From contig JACEFZ010017415.1 in assembly GCA_014155875.1 (NCBI GenBank), positions 1 to 64,000 of the forward strand: DNA of 64,000 nt, given 5' to 3'. This stretch comes from Cepaea nemoralis. Its lineage: Eukaryota > Mollusca > Gastropoda > Stylommatophora > Helicidae. Of the stretch, positions 1 through 10,212 are shown piece by piece. The notes below the pieces were generated by a model, which was given only the letters and a program-made list of their open reading frames with translations, made no database searches and was not told the origin of the DNA. Position 1 is the first letter of the stretch. Each line of letters opens with the position of its first letter. Both the position numbers and the translations under genes were made by a program.

Positions 1-540
1 CCGCTGACTTGCCAGGGTCAGGACGATGCTAATCAAGGCCTCTCTTCACTTGGACGCGGAAGCTTGCCTGGGAGGATTGACTACGGTGTCCTCAGTGATC
101 AAGCCTGCCGAGGAATGCCGACACGAGACTAAAATAGTCACAGCGATTCTTCGGAGATCCGTAGAGTATGTTGGCAATGGGTGTTGCTTGCCTACCGGGA
201 TGAAACCACGTGATCGTCGGTTTCCAATTGCTCAAGACGTACAGTAGTGAACAACTCGAAGCGACATCACTGAACTGAGGTGTAACGGATATATCAAACA
301 ATATGTCTACTTCTGGTTTGCCTAAGGTGAAGAGACAGACAAGACAGGTAACACGGGCCATTAATATTGAAAGTTAGCCACCTATGCTAAACAAGAGAAA
401 AAGCTCGACCTTGTCCACCTACGTTACCTGTATTGTAGTCTTGGCATGTTTGAGATAAAAGTAAACCAGGACCCATATACAAGTCTTGAGAAATATTTAT
501 TTAACACGTGGCGCTGCCCCGATATTTCTATACACCAATC
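1..540. other. Unassigned non-coding DNA
   Basis: Nothing recognisable is seen here. The short open frames (for example 26-247) have no family-like motif and no codon pattern that stands out. Confidence 0.5.
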
Positions 541-682
541 GGCACTAGATGGCTGACATGGTCAATATCACACCGTGGTCAACACCAGCATCGACTGAGA
601 TTCGAACACAAGACTACCGGTCCGGCGGCCCGGCAGACCAGGATGCCAGCCACTGCGCTACTGCGGCCCCCGAATAAATCCA
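541..682 (-). repeat. tRNA-derived SINE, family 4 (single copy)
   Basis: On the minus strand, about 680 down to 600 reads like a tRNA gene with RNA polymerase III internal promoter boxes: an A-box-like TAGCGCAGTGGCTGG and a B-box-like GTGTTCGAATC about 50 bases later. It is followed by a non-tRNA body down to about 541. No clean cloverleaf is formed, so I read it as a SINE head and not a working tRNA. Only one copy is seen in this window, so the family assignment is weak. Confidence 0.45.
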
Positions 683-1370
683 GCATCCAATCAGAAAGTG
701 TTCTCACATACTGGCCAAATGAGTGCGTTCGTGATGTCCATGTCTCGCAGCCCACGCAGTCGAGGGCGTGTATTGTATGGCAGATGGAAATGATCTTAAT
801 GCTATCCTACACACGTAGCCGGCACATGAAAGAAGCAAAATTAGACTTCCACAACTGTGATTCAATTATATTTGCATGCTTGTCTCGTTGTCCTTCGTCC
901 ATTCTCAAAAGTCGACTCGGTGATTACCATATTCAGATATCAACTGTTGATTAGAGGGTCTGACATCTCATTACATGTTGTTCTGTTAGCGAGCTTGCTA
1001 GGGACCAGAAATCTCTTCAATACAACTCACATTCCTGTGGGACATGGCAGACGTGGCCAATCCTCGCTCCATTTATAACCTTGCACTTTAAATAGGAGTT
1101 TAACTGCTCAGTGCCACTTCGATCTCGCTCCTATCGCAGTTAATCTCAAAAAAGGAAATGTTGTCACTCAGCTGATACTAATTTATTAATTGACTGCAGA
1201 GATAAGAAAATCTATTGTTTTGTTCCTTCGATCTTTAAACGATGTCAATTACAATGCAAAGTGCAATATAATAGACATGCTATGTCGTTTGTGTTTTAAC
1301 AACAATTGAGGTGATTATTTCAATTTACTTGTATGTATGCCTGCTGATATTTGTTGCGTAGACACTTAGA
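683..1370. other. Unassigned non-coding DNA
   Basis: AT-rich sequence without recognisable coding or repeat structure. The open frames at 508-954 and 857-1078 look like chance frames. Confidence 0.5.
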
Positions 1371-1374
1371 ATAG

Positions 1375-1535
1375 CGAAAGGGGGGAGGGGAGACGGGGCA
1401 CTCATCACCGTCTCACTCCTATATTGACTTTGAACATATCTGATATATCTTCTTGTGTTCTTACTTCACTTTGGCTCGATTGATAAATCCTTGTATCCCG
1501 TAGTCTTCAAGGATGGTTATTTACGCGGAATGTGG
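1375..1535 (-). pseudogene. RTE-B LINE reverse transcriptase fragment
   Basis: The minus strand matches two other places in the window, 12571-12735 and 38735-38890. In the last of these the sequence is part of an RTE-type reverse transcriptase, from the stretch around DYGIQG to just past the GVKQ/GVRQ motif. The copy here has stop codons and frame breaks and ends in a G-rich patch (1378-1398 on the plus strand). It is a short decayed fragment. Confidence 0.6.
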
Positions 1536-2259
1536 CGAGTTTCAACCATACCAGCTTTAAGCTGTTCTAACGTTTGCTATTACTCTCCGGAAAAAGGAAA
1601 ACATATCTGTATAGACTAGTCACGCTAGTCAGTTTCTTCATCTAATTAATGCAATGCGTTCTTTGGGCGTTCAAACAGCCGGCTGCATTTCATGTCAATG
1701 TCTACGAATTCCTCAAAGATATTGTTTATTCCCAAATCATTCTCTTTAAGGAGAAAACCCACTCAGGACAATGATTCTACTCTCTGAATAACGCGCAGTT
1801 TCTTCTTCTTGTTATAGTCCATACTGTGTGGCGTTGGTCGTCATGTCTGCCCACAGCCTTCTGTCTCTTGTAGTGCCAGTCATTTCTAATAACGATAGTT
1901 CACGATGCCAGGACTGTTCATACATGATTATACGCTATGTTGTCCGTGGATGTATAGTTGGTTTCTGTCACATAAGGCAAACAGGCGCTGTGGCTTATAG
2001 GGACAGTGAACGCGTCTCACAACTCGCAGTGGCCAACAAACCCAGTGGAGGGTTCGACATCAGCTGTAACCGAAACAGACCGCCTTGCCTTGATTTCGAT
2101 GGTATGAGCGTCAGACGTTCAGATAACAATGGCAAACTACTAAACGTAAAAATTATCTAGTAAATTATAAACAGCCAAAAATGCAGGGTTTTATTGCAAC
2201 GTCCTGGTATGGCGATGTCACTAACTTATAATGTAGCAAATGTTTCTGTTACAAACCAT
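1536..2259. other. Unassigned non-coding DNA
   Basis: No family is recognised. The 110-codon frame at 1828-2160 has no familiar motif and is probably a chance frame. Confidence 0.45.
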
Positions 2260-2269
2260 TTAAAGATAA

Positions 2270-4417
2270 AGAGGAACATAAATGATGGGAACTTGGAGGA
2301 GATGGCTCTTTGTTTCAACCTAAGCATCAACACGGCGGAAATACCCCACGATTGGCTGCATAGCTACCTGGTCCCACTCCCAAAGCCAGGCAAGGATCAC
2401 TCCAGACTTAATGGATACCGAATCATAACCCTGCAAAACACGTATGACAAAGTCCTCAAAAAAATAGTAGCACGCAGGCTCCAGCAACATTTGGAAAGTC
2501 GGAATCTGCTTTCCCCAAGGACTCGGGAGCTACCGGCCGGGAAAGGACACCTGGGCCAATGCTGCAACTTTTGCATTCGATGTCTATGAGGGCTTCCAGG
2601 ATAAACAGGAGACAGTGGCGGTAGCTCTTGACCTGGAGGATGCGTATAACAGGGTTAGGTATGATCGGTTAATACACACACTGTTGGACATGGAGGTCTG
2701 CCCTTGCCTTGTTAGATGGGTTGCGGCAGTCCTTTATGAGCGTAAGGTTGCACTGCGCATGGGTTCCTGGACTTCTGACCCCTGTACTATTACACCTTGG
2801 TTGCCGCAGGGATCTGCCTTGTCCCCAGTGCTCTTTAATGTCTACACCAGCAAAATCGCAGCTATTGAGACACCAGGTGTGGGTAGAATCTTGACATTTG
2901 CAGATGATGTGCTGGTGTACAGACAGGGCAGAGACAGGGCCAGTTTGGCGAAAGACTTACAGGTGGCGGTAAACAGGGTGGCGGAGTGGTGCAGGGACGC
3001 AGGGGCCATTATAAACCCAGACAAGGCATCGGTTGTGTGGTACTCCTTGGATAACCGGATCGTCAAGGCAGACGTCCCAGGTATTATGTTGAATGGATGT
3101 CCTCTTAGTCGAGAGAGTAAATTGAAGTACTTGGGTATCACCTTTGACAGGTGTTTGTCTTTTAAGGATCATGTGGAGGCTTTGGTGGTGAAGGCTGGTA
3201 GGGGACTTAATGCATTGAGGGCTATGGCAGCAACCGGGGTAGATCAGAGGATGCTGTACAGGCTCTTTCAGCAGTTAATAATTTCTGTCATTGAGTATGG
3301 TTTGGGGCTGCTGACAGTATCAAAGAGCCAGCTTGAAAGGTTGGAGCGCATACAGAATGCTGCCATGCGGTTAATCCTGGGGTGCACAAAGGACACACCA
3401 ATTATATGCATGAGGCATATCCTGGCGCTACCAACAATGACGGATAGGCATAGGGTCCTTCAGGCCAAATGGTACCTGAGAGTTGCCGCAGACAGGGATC
3501 ACCCGCTGCATGCAGCAATGGATATGGTTAAGGGTCATAGACTAAGACGAGGCAGGTCCTGGATGGCACAGGCAGAACTTTCTATAAGTCAGGTGTGTGA
3601 TCTAGAGACCATCAATCGTGAAAGAGAGTGGGTTGAAGTTCCGGAAGACATGACGGACTGGCACAATGTAATAATAACACTGGGTCGTGAGTGCAGAGAA
3701 TGGGCAGCGGGCCGCACTGAGTTTGAAGTGCAACAGCTGATCCAGAGCAACACACATCAAGGTGACATAGTCATCTACACCGATGGGTCAGTGGTGAGAA
3801 ACAGACGTAGTGGCTGGGGCTTTATTGCAAAGGCTAATGGGCGAGTCTTGAAGAAGGAGAGTCTGACATATGAGACTACGACCTCCAGAATGAGAATGGA
3901 GGTGGAGGCAGTAACAGCGGCATTCCGGTGGCTACACACGTTGAATTCGTTACGGATTCAAAGAGTATGCTTAGCAAGGTGGAGAAAGGAATGTTTCGTG
4001 TGGAATGGCTCTCGTCGCTTCAGAAGTCACATATCGTGAGAATTGTATGGATATTTTTCCCTGGCCATGCGGGTGTACGAGGGAATGAACAGGCTGATAG
4101 GCTAGCAGGGAAGGCACCTTTTGGTGGAATTTTGCCTATGGACAAGGGGGGAGGTGGTCGTGCGCTTGTGGGACCAGGTGGAGAAGGCGGAGGAACAGAT
4201 TGAGAACCCGTATGTGGAAAGAATGAGATTGCGGGGATCGGCAGGGGTTCTGGAAGAATCTCAAAACTGAGAGGGAAAACCAGGAGAACTTTTAATCAGA
4301 TAGCGGTAGGAACGATTAGTAGTATGACTCTTCGCTGGCTGTTGAACGAGGGTACGGAGCACGTATGGGAATGTCCTGCGTGCAGTGATGTCGGTTCTTA
4401 ACTCAACTCAACTCAAC
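2270..4417 (+). mobile_element. Nimbus-like (I-type) LINE, 5'-truncated, with TSD
   Basis: A 2148-bp non-LTR retrotransposon fragment flanked by a 10-bp direct repeat, TTAAAGATAA, at 2260-2269 and 4418-4427. It starts inside the reverse transcriptase, which is the usual result of incomplete target-primed reverse transcription. It ends directly after the RNase H ORF stop in a short pentamer tail, (TCAAC)n, at about 4399-4417. I-type elements commonly end in short tandem repeats rather than poly(A). The TSD still matches exactly, while the ORF has several frameshifts. Confidence 0.85.
2285..4401 (+). pseudogene. Nimbus-like LINE ORF2 remnant: reverse transcriptase and RNase H
   Basis: The frame starting about 2285 contains fingers-domain motifs (VPLPKPGKDHS, then YRIITLQN). 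A frameshift near 2530 moves the reading to the 2540-4039 frame, with ALDLEDAYNRV (motif A), LPQGSALSPVLFNVY (motif B) and the catalytic FADD (motif C). The RNase H domain follows (VIYTDGSVV). A second frameshift near 3935 moves it to the 3928-4203 frame (VTDSKSM, FPGHAGVRGNEQADRLAG), and further breaks precede the C-terminal end LRWLLNEGTE...CSDVGS at about 4398. The endonuclease and ORF1 are absent. Domain order RT then RNase H places it in the I/nimbus group. It is not functional. Confidence 0.9.
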
Positions 4418-4427
4418 TTAAAGATAA

Positions 4428-5385
4428 CTATACGTTACGTGATAGTTGGTCAGTCTCTACAATATTATTGACATAGATATTTCTCTCGGGATTTCACAAA
4501 CCGCTGAGGCAATACGTTTATAATTTATTTGTGCACGTGAGTGATATTGAGTGTTCATGTTGGATGCTGACGGACTATGAATATGTGATGAAAGATATTC
4601 ACAGTGAAACAATCGATGCTCTACACAAACTCCAGAAATTAAAACCGCCGCGGATGGAACACGCAGACTCACCAGTCACAATTTACAGAGCATGCAACTC
4701 TTCTATGGCAACTGATCGGTGCCAAGCTTGCATGTTGAATAAACCAGCTGAACAAAACGTCTCCGTCTTACAGTAGAGTACGAACAATGCACTTGTGGGA
4801 AGGGATAACAAACATATCTGTCCATTTAAACCCATCTAAGAAAGCTGATCATTTATCATCATCAACATCATCATCATCAGTATCTTCCACTTTATTCGTC
4901 AAGCGTTGTAGGGAGGAATATTTAATGCTCCAGCACCCGATGCATGGCACTGGATAGTGTCATTCTATGTGACTGTACAATGACAGTATATTTATTTATA
5001 TAATAGGTAGATTTGGATATTTCAGTTTGGGTGATAGTTGATATGATGGATGCTTCCGGTAAAATTGGCGACGAAGAAACGCGTTTATTCTTCGGGGGAC
5101 TCTATTTAGTGTTTTCTTTTGGATTATGTTGTGTTATTTCGTATTCGTTTACTGGAAGTGTTCAAAAGAGGCCACGGAAGGCAGGTGGTGGATGAAATTT
5201 GTAGGGCAGCCGACAGATATTTCTTGGTTATGGTCTCAAGTTTCGCGACGGCAGGCAGAGGATCTCTTTCGCGAGACAATGGCTGCGGTTACACGACCAG
5301 TATGGTGAATGCAATAGAGGAAAGCAACGGCGAATTACCTCTTTACAAGTGCCTAGTACATTATGATTCGCCTAAAGATTGATCA
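4428..5385. other. Unassigned DNA, with possible 5' part of the RTE-A element
   Basis: 4860-4880 holds a short (ATC)n run. An open frame at 5013-5195 and overlapping frames at 5119-5382 run directly up to the endonuclease start of RTE-A and may be its 5' leader or ORF1-like region, but no motif supports a function. The 5' end of RTE-A could not be fixed. Confidence 0.35.
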
Positions 5386-5428
5386 TCGCAAGAAAAGGAT
5401 AGAGACATTAAAATTAGCAACATGGAAC

Positions 5429-5452
5429 GTTGATTAATTGACTGATTGATTG

Positions 5453-5487
<35 letters not shown>

Positions 5488-5912
5488 TATGAACCGACAT
5501 CACAGCATTCGGGGCATTCCCATAAGCGCTCCGTCCCCATCCTCAGTAGCCAATGAAGAGTTCCAACACCAATAGTATCAGTAGCAATCTGATTATAATG
5601 TCCGTCTCGCCTATCCTCTGAGCGTCGAGCGTCGGCCAAATCCCCACGTCACTCCTCGCTGTCTCATTCTTGCCAGACCATGGTAATCCATTTGCTCCTC
5701 CGAGGTGTACACGTGCTCCCACAAGGCCGCAACCACGTCTGCCTTATCATGCATCAATACTCCACCAAGTTTTGCAGAGCCAGCCAATCTGTCTGCCTGT
5801 TCATTCCCCAGCACACCAGCATGCCCCGGAGAAAAGATCCAGACGATGTTTGTCACCCGTGACTTCCGAAGCGAAGCAAGCCACTTGGCACAAAGCTTGC
5901 CCGTCCTCACCC
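5429..5912 (-). mobile_element. Nimbus-like LINE 3' fragment with (AATC)n tail
   Basis: Reading the minus strand from 5912, an RNase H C-terminal region is seen (KLCAKWLASLRKSR, then FSPGHAGVLGNEQADRLAG). It continues through a broken frame to the family end motif CDVGS at about 5495, and then an (AATC)n tail occupies 5429-5490. It closely resembles the copy at 39711-40920, which has the same tail unit. The insertion sits inside the endonuclease of RTE-A. No TSD could be seen, and part of the target is missing, so insertion with target deletion is likely. Confidence 0.8.
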
Positions 5913-6491
5913 TTATGGAGGTGAAGATCGACAAAGAGGAGTGGAAATTATTTTGGACCGGAAAACATCAAAATCTGTTCAAGGATATTGGGACGTGTCG
6001 GACAGAGTTCTACTAGTTAAATTAAGTGGCAGACCTTTTAGCATAAATGTTATTCAAGTATATGCCCCAACAGGAGAATCCAGTGAAGATAGTGTAGAGC
6101 AATTTTATAATGACATAGAGTCTGCCTTAAAGAAATGTAAAAATTCAGAAATAAACATCATAATAGGGGACTTCAATGCAAAAGTAGGAAATCAAGGTGA
6201 TATAGTATGTCCCGAAAAGAATGCCTTCATTCACGATCAATTATTTTGAAAATTGTCTGTTGCTTCGGTATGAAATGTTTCATGCCGTCTTATATTTACC
6301 CCCACCCAAGGAATATGTCTTTGATAGGTCCAAAAACAACTTAAATCATCGAAAGCGGCGACATTTCTTTGATGTTTTGCTGAAAAACTAGTGATTTCTC
6401 GCTAACAAATTTATGTTTACAGTAATGAAAGCCCCGCCAATTCAGATGACACACAAGGCGTATCCGGATTCGTATGGGAGTGGGTGCAATG

Positions 6492-6738
6492 AAAGAAGTA
6501 GCTTAAAATCGACAGGGTCGGCTGCATTGCACCGGGTTTTTATCCCATATGGCTCAGTTTCTTTCCGCAGCGCGGAAAGCGTCGCACAAAGCGCGAACTC
6601 CGTACCTCCAGCGACGACCCTCGGGAGTCTCCGAAAAAATGCACTCGTGAAATGAAGGACGCGGCCCGGAATCGAACATACAACCTTCGGAGCCCGAGTC
6701 AGACGGCTTGACCACTTCACCACGGAGAATCCGGAGAG
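6492..6738 (-). repeat. SINE1, full-length copy with 10-bp TSD
   Basis: A 247-bp tRNA-derived SINE in minus orientation, flanked by the direct repeat GGGTGCAATG at 6482-6491 and 6739-6748. The head (right end) has an A-box-like TGGTGAAGTGGTCAAG and a B-box-like TGTTCGATTCC. The anticodon-arm region resembles a tRNA-Arg by eye. The body shares CGGAGTTCGCGCTTTGTGCG and GAGCCATATGGGATAAAA with the copies at 8671, 9972 and 58465. Confidence 0.85.
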
Positions 6739-7349
6739 GGGTGCAATGTGTAATATTAGTAAAGACAGAGAATTTACAGAGGCATGGGGTAAATAATTTG
6801 TAAATTGACAGGAAAGTAGAAGGAATATATTTCTTACCTTATTTTTCATTTCCTTCTTGTTTCTTCAGCTGCTGGTTAATAATGTGTACACAAGTATTCG
6901 TGTTAGCTTTTTATATTGAGTTCGTGAAAGCTTCCAAATAGCTGTGCGTTAATGTGCGTATGGAGTGACCAGAAATGATACCGCAATTTAGTCATCATGT
7001 TTCCATTTTTAAGGATCTGTTCAGCTGTCTGTGTAGTTTGTTCACACGTACACATGGGTGACAGACCCGCTTTGAGTCTTCGTGAAAGATTGTCTACTCT
7101 GCTGTTTACCGTTCAGAGACGGAACATGATTACCTGTTTTGCACTATGAAAATAGTTGTCAGTGTCTCTGTAGTGGGCTTTCTTCTTAACGACCAAGATG
7201 TTGGTCCTCTTTTCATTGAAGTTTATAGATTGATTCGTATGCACGTGTGTTGTCCCCTAATTTGACAACGTGTTTGCTCTCACGTTTCTTGTTATGCCAC
7301 AATATGTCAGTTTCCACCGCAATATTACTCTTCTGTTGGTATTCAATGC

Positions 7350-7354
<5 letters not shown>

Positions 7355-7426
<72 letters not shown>
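7355..7426. repeat. (GT)n microsatellite
   Basis: About 36 uninterrupted GT units. It makes long Val-Cys or Thr-His frames on either strand that are not genes. Confidence 0.95.
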
Positions 7427-7427
<1 letters not shown>

Positions 7428-7706
7428 CAATACAGTTGTTTGTCACCGCTGAGGGCTTGCTGGAATTGAAAATTCATCACTGTGGAATACAAACTGTTGC
7501 CATTGACATTATGCTGATGCTGTAATGTTTAGGGCCTGCAATTCTTCTGAATATTTATAGCAAAATATCCCAGTTGGTGTGCACGTGGATTAAGGTCTGC
7601 GATCTGCTCAGACCTTAATCTGTGTCGGACGATTCCAGTAGGTTGATGACTGCTCTCGGTTGCATAAAATTCAATCCATCCTTTCTCCAATAATCCTCTT
7701 CCTCTT

Positions 7707-8680
7707 TCAACACATGGTCCTCACATTTTTCCAGTAACTTTTATCAGTATTTAATAGCGCGGACTGCATTAGTATCCTGACGTCAGAAAATTTGAATATA
7801 GTATTGTCAGCTGGCACCTGTCCTTTAATTTTAGCCCACACAAGTTCTATAGGGTTAAAATGAGAATGGTACGGCGGAAGTCTCAAGCACCCATGACGAT
7901 GCTCTTCTATCAACTTGTCGATTTGATATTTCTTGCTTTTTGGCGTCTGTTTTACAAGGGACAACAATTCTAGCTAGAAATACGTTTCTGGAAATGGTAT
8001 GTTTTCCATTCGGAGTCATATCTTTATTGCTCCCTTTGTGCTCGATGCTGTACGGTATTTTGTCTTCTTGGGCAACAACATTGATATCATGCATTGTCCA
8101 TAATTGGACTCGACGGTCTATCTAGGGATGGAAGCACAGTATTCTCGAGCCAATCTCTAAATACATTACCATTCATCTTATTATGATAATCCCTATTGTC
8201 TGTATGCTTTGATACGAACACGAGCCCAGCATTCTGTTGTAAGCCATTATGCGTATTACCAGCATGGGCCATGACCAAAAGTTGTCCTATACTACTGGGC
8301 ACATATCGCTTTATCTGTCCATCCACTGACTGCCATTCCTTATCACTTGTGTGGTGTGCATTGATCCACATTTCATCCAAACACACTATGCCATAATTTT
8401 CTTTGCGCATTTCCCTTATTTCACGTAGGTATCTGCTTCTCGTGGCTCCTAAATGCAGTTGCTCGCAAAGATTATTTCTACCGCCCTTGTACTTTCAAAT
8501 AGTGAAGATAATGTCCTTATAATTTTCCACAAAGTTGTTTTGGATAGCTCTATGTTATTGTTCTTTCTGAACCAAACCCTAAGTTTTCTTACAGTCATTG
8601 CTTCTTTGGCATCCAGCGTTTTTATAATGCTGGATAATCCTGGATATAGAATCCAAAATTGTTATAATTTTAGGAGTCTC
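7707..8680 (-). pseudogene. IS630/Tc1-mariner superfamily transposase remnant (DDE_3 type)
   Basis: The minus strand carries a broken DDE transposase. From N to C: a helix-turn-helix-like region (AMTVRKLRVWFRKNN, SKTTLWKIIR) at about 8610-8500; the first catalytic Asp in CLDEMWINAHHTS with SSIGQLLVMAHAG and DYHNKMNGNVFRDWLE in 8410-8087; the second Asp in MDNA at about 8090; then, after frame breaks, RLPPYHSHFNPIELVWAKIK with the third acidic residue at about 7880-7820. The order and motifs match cut-and-paste transposases of the IS630-like group common in animals. Several stops and frameshifts separate the pieces. It is the likely original cargo of the 6208-9568 insertion. Confidence 0.85.
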
Positions 8681-8920
8681 CGTGGCGAAGTGGTCAAGCC
8701 TTTTGACTCGGGCTCCAAAGGTCGTGGGTTCGATTCCGGGCCGCATCCTTCGGTTCACGAGTTAAATTTTTCGGAGACTTCTGTGGGTCGTCGCTAGAGC
8801 TGCGGAGTTCGTGCTTTGTGCGATGCTTTCGGCGCTGCGGAAAGAGACCGAGCCATATGGGATAGAACCCGGTGCAATGAAGTCGACCGTGTTGTATATC
8901 AAGCGACTTTTTAACGCATT
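8671..8920 (+). repeat. SINE1 copy
   Basis: Plus orientation. The head has A-box-like GTGGCGAAGTGGTCAAG and B-box-like GGGTTCGATTCC; the body holds CGGAGTTCGTGCTTTGTGCG and GAGCCATATGGGATAGAA. It ends near GCGACTTTTT. It lies at the 5' side of the transposase remnant. Confidence 0.85.
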
Positions 8921-9971
8921 TTTATAATAGCTCGCCTTATGACATCTTTGTCAAAGCTGTCGACGAAATGACCGTTTACTCAAACCCAATGCATGCATTG
9001 TTCTTTTTTCGGAATTTGTAATAGTATAAAACAGTTTCCTGCGATCAGCTCCTTGACAAAAATATATGTACAACTTCATAGCGATTCTTTGAAGTGTATA
9101 ATTTCGCATTCAATCCGATTGAAAAATATTCACACATGTCAATGTTAGCGATAAGTGGTAAGATTTTTTTTTAAAAAACAAAAAAAAAAAAACATATTAA
9201 TCAGGTTTCATGAAATAACCCACATTTTGAGACACCTCTGAATGAACAGTACTAGTTTAAACAACGCGGGTAGTTGGCATAAGGCCAATCCCGTGTAAAA
9301 AACGAACAATATTCAACACTGAGCGCTGATTGTCTGGCTACGCTGTAATACATTTAAAATTATGAATTTCATCTCAGACCCGTAAATTATATACCGCATA
9401 TAAACAAACTTTGAAATCTGCTGTAAAATCTCCAGAACAAAAAATTTTTTGTTGGGTGGACATAATGATAAGGTTATATACTAAATCTCATAATTTTCCC
9501 TCAATTGGTTACTGAGATATGGATGCTTATATTGGGGCAACAAAAAAAAAAAAACGTACTATAGATACATAGTAGGAAACTATGGTTTAGGAGAGATAAA
9601 TGAAAGAGTATACAGACTCGTAGAGTGGGCAAAAGAACAGGAAATGATTGTAGGAAGCACCTGGTTTAAGCAACACCCTAGAAGATTATGGACATGGAGA
9701 AGTCCTGATAGCAGGATTAGAAACCTGTTTGACTACATTCTGATTAGCGGAAGATTTAGAAACGCGCTAACGATAGCAAAAACAGTTCCCAGTGCTGATT
9801 GTTATAGTGACTCACAGATTACTTACAGGAACATTGAGGATAAAGTTGAAGAAAGTCAAGTATATAACAGGAAACACTAAATATGATTTGTGTACATTGA
9901 GTAATGACAAGGAAATACAAAACAAACTGAACATAGAAGTACAGAACATATCTGATATATTGTCTGATCTA

Positions 9972-10212
9972 GAGATCTGGCGAAGTGGTCAAGCCGTTTG
10001 ACTCGTGCTCCGAAGGTTGTGGGTTCGATTCCGGGCCGCACCCTTCGGTTTACGAGTTAAATGTTACGGAGACTCCTGTGGGTCGTCGCTAAAAGCTACG
10101 GAGTTCGTGCTTTGTGCGACGCTTTCCGTGCTGTGGAAAGAGACCGAGCCATATGGGATAAAACCCGGTGCACTAAAGTCGACCCAGTCGACTTTTAAAC
10201 GACTTTTTATTC
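9972..10212 (+). repeat. SINE1 copy inside RTE-A
   Basis: Plus orientation, with the extreme 5' end missing (it starts at TGGCGAAGTGGTCAAG). B-box-like GGTTCGATTCC and the shared body follow. It separates the endonuclease from the connector and RT of RTE-A, so it inserted after that LINE. No convincing TSD was found. Confidence 0.85.

Larger units (their letters stand above)
6208..9568. mobile_element. 3.36-kb insertion in RTE-A with 6-bp direct repeats
   Basis: The RTE-A endonuclease frame stops at 6207 and resumes at 9575 in the correct phase. The hexamer ATAGTA stands at 6202-6207 and again at 9569-9574. The block contains a minus-strand DDE transposase remnant (7707-8680), two SINE1 copies in opposite orientation and a (GT)n run. 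The outermost bases do not form clear terminal inverted repeats. I infer a decayed DNA transposon that later gained SINEs. A 6-bp direct repeat is short enough that chance is possible, but the frame restoration is independent evidence. Unassigned parts inside (6749-7350, 7427-7706, 8921-9568) are AT-rich. Confidence 0.65.
5386..9971 (+). pseudogene. RTE-A endonuclease domain, split
   Basis: The N-terminal piece at about 5391-5425 reads KKRIETLKLATWNV, the typical start of LINE exonuclease-endonuclease-phosphatase domains. The middle piece (5930-6207) contains INVIQVYAPTGE and the Mg-binding loop IIIGDFNAKVG. The C-terminal piece (9575-9880) contains GLGEINERV, the substrate-loop region LFDYILISGR, and a region where family members have SDH but this copy has SDSQ, so the usual catalytic His of that triad appears lost. 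The domain would nick target DNA for retrotransposition. Insertions, a deletion and the changed motif make it dead. Confidence 0.85.

Noticed and set aside
1828..2160. A 110-codon open frame
   Set aside because: No familiar motif, no splice or promoter context, and similar lengths arise by chance in this window.
8676..8750. A functional tRNA gene
   Set aside because: Only A- and B-box-like signals are present; stems do not pair well, and the same head is attached to a shared SINE body at several loci.
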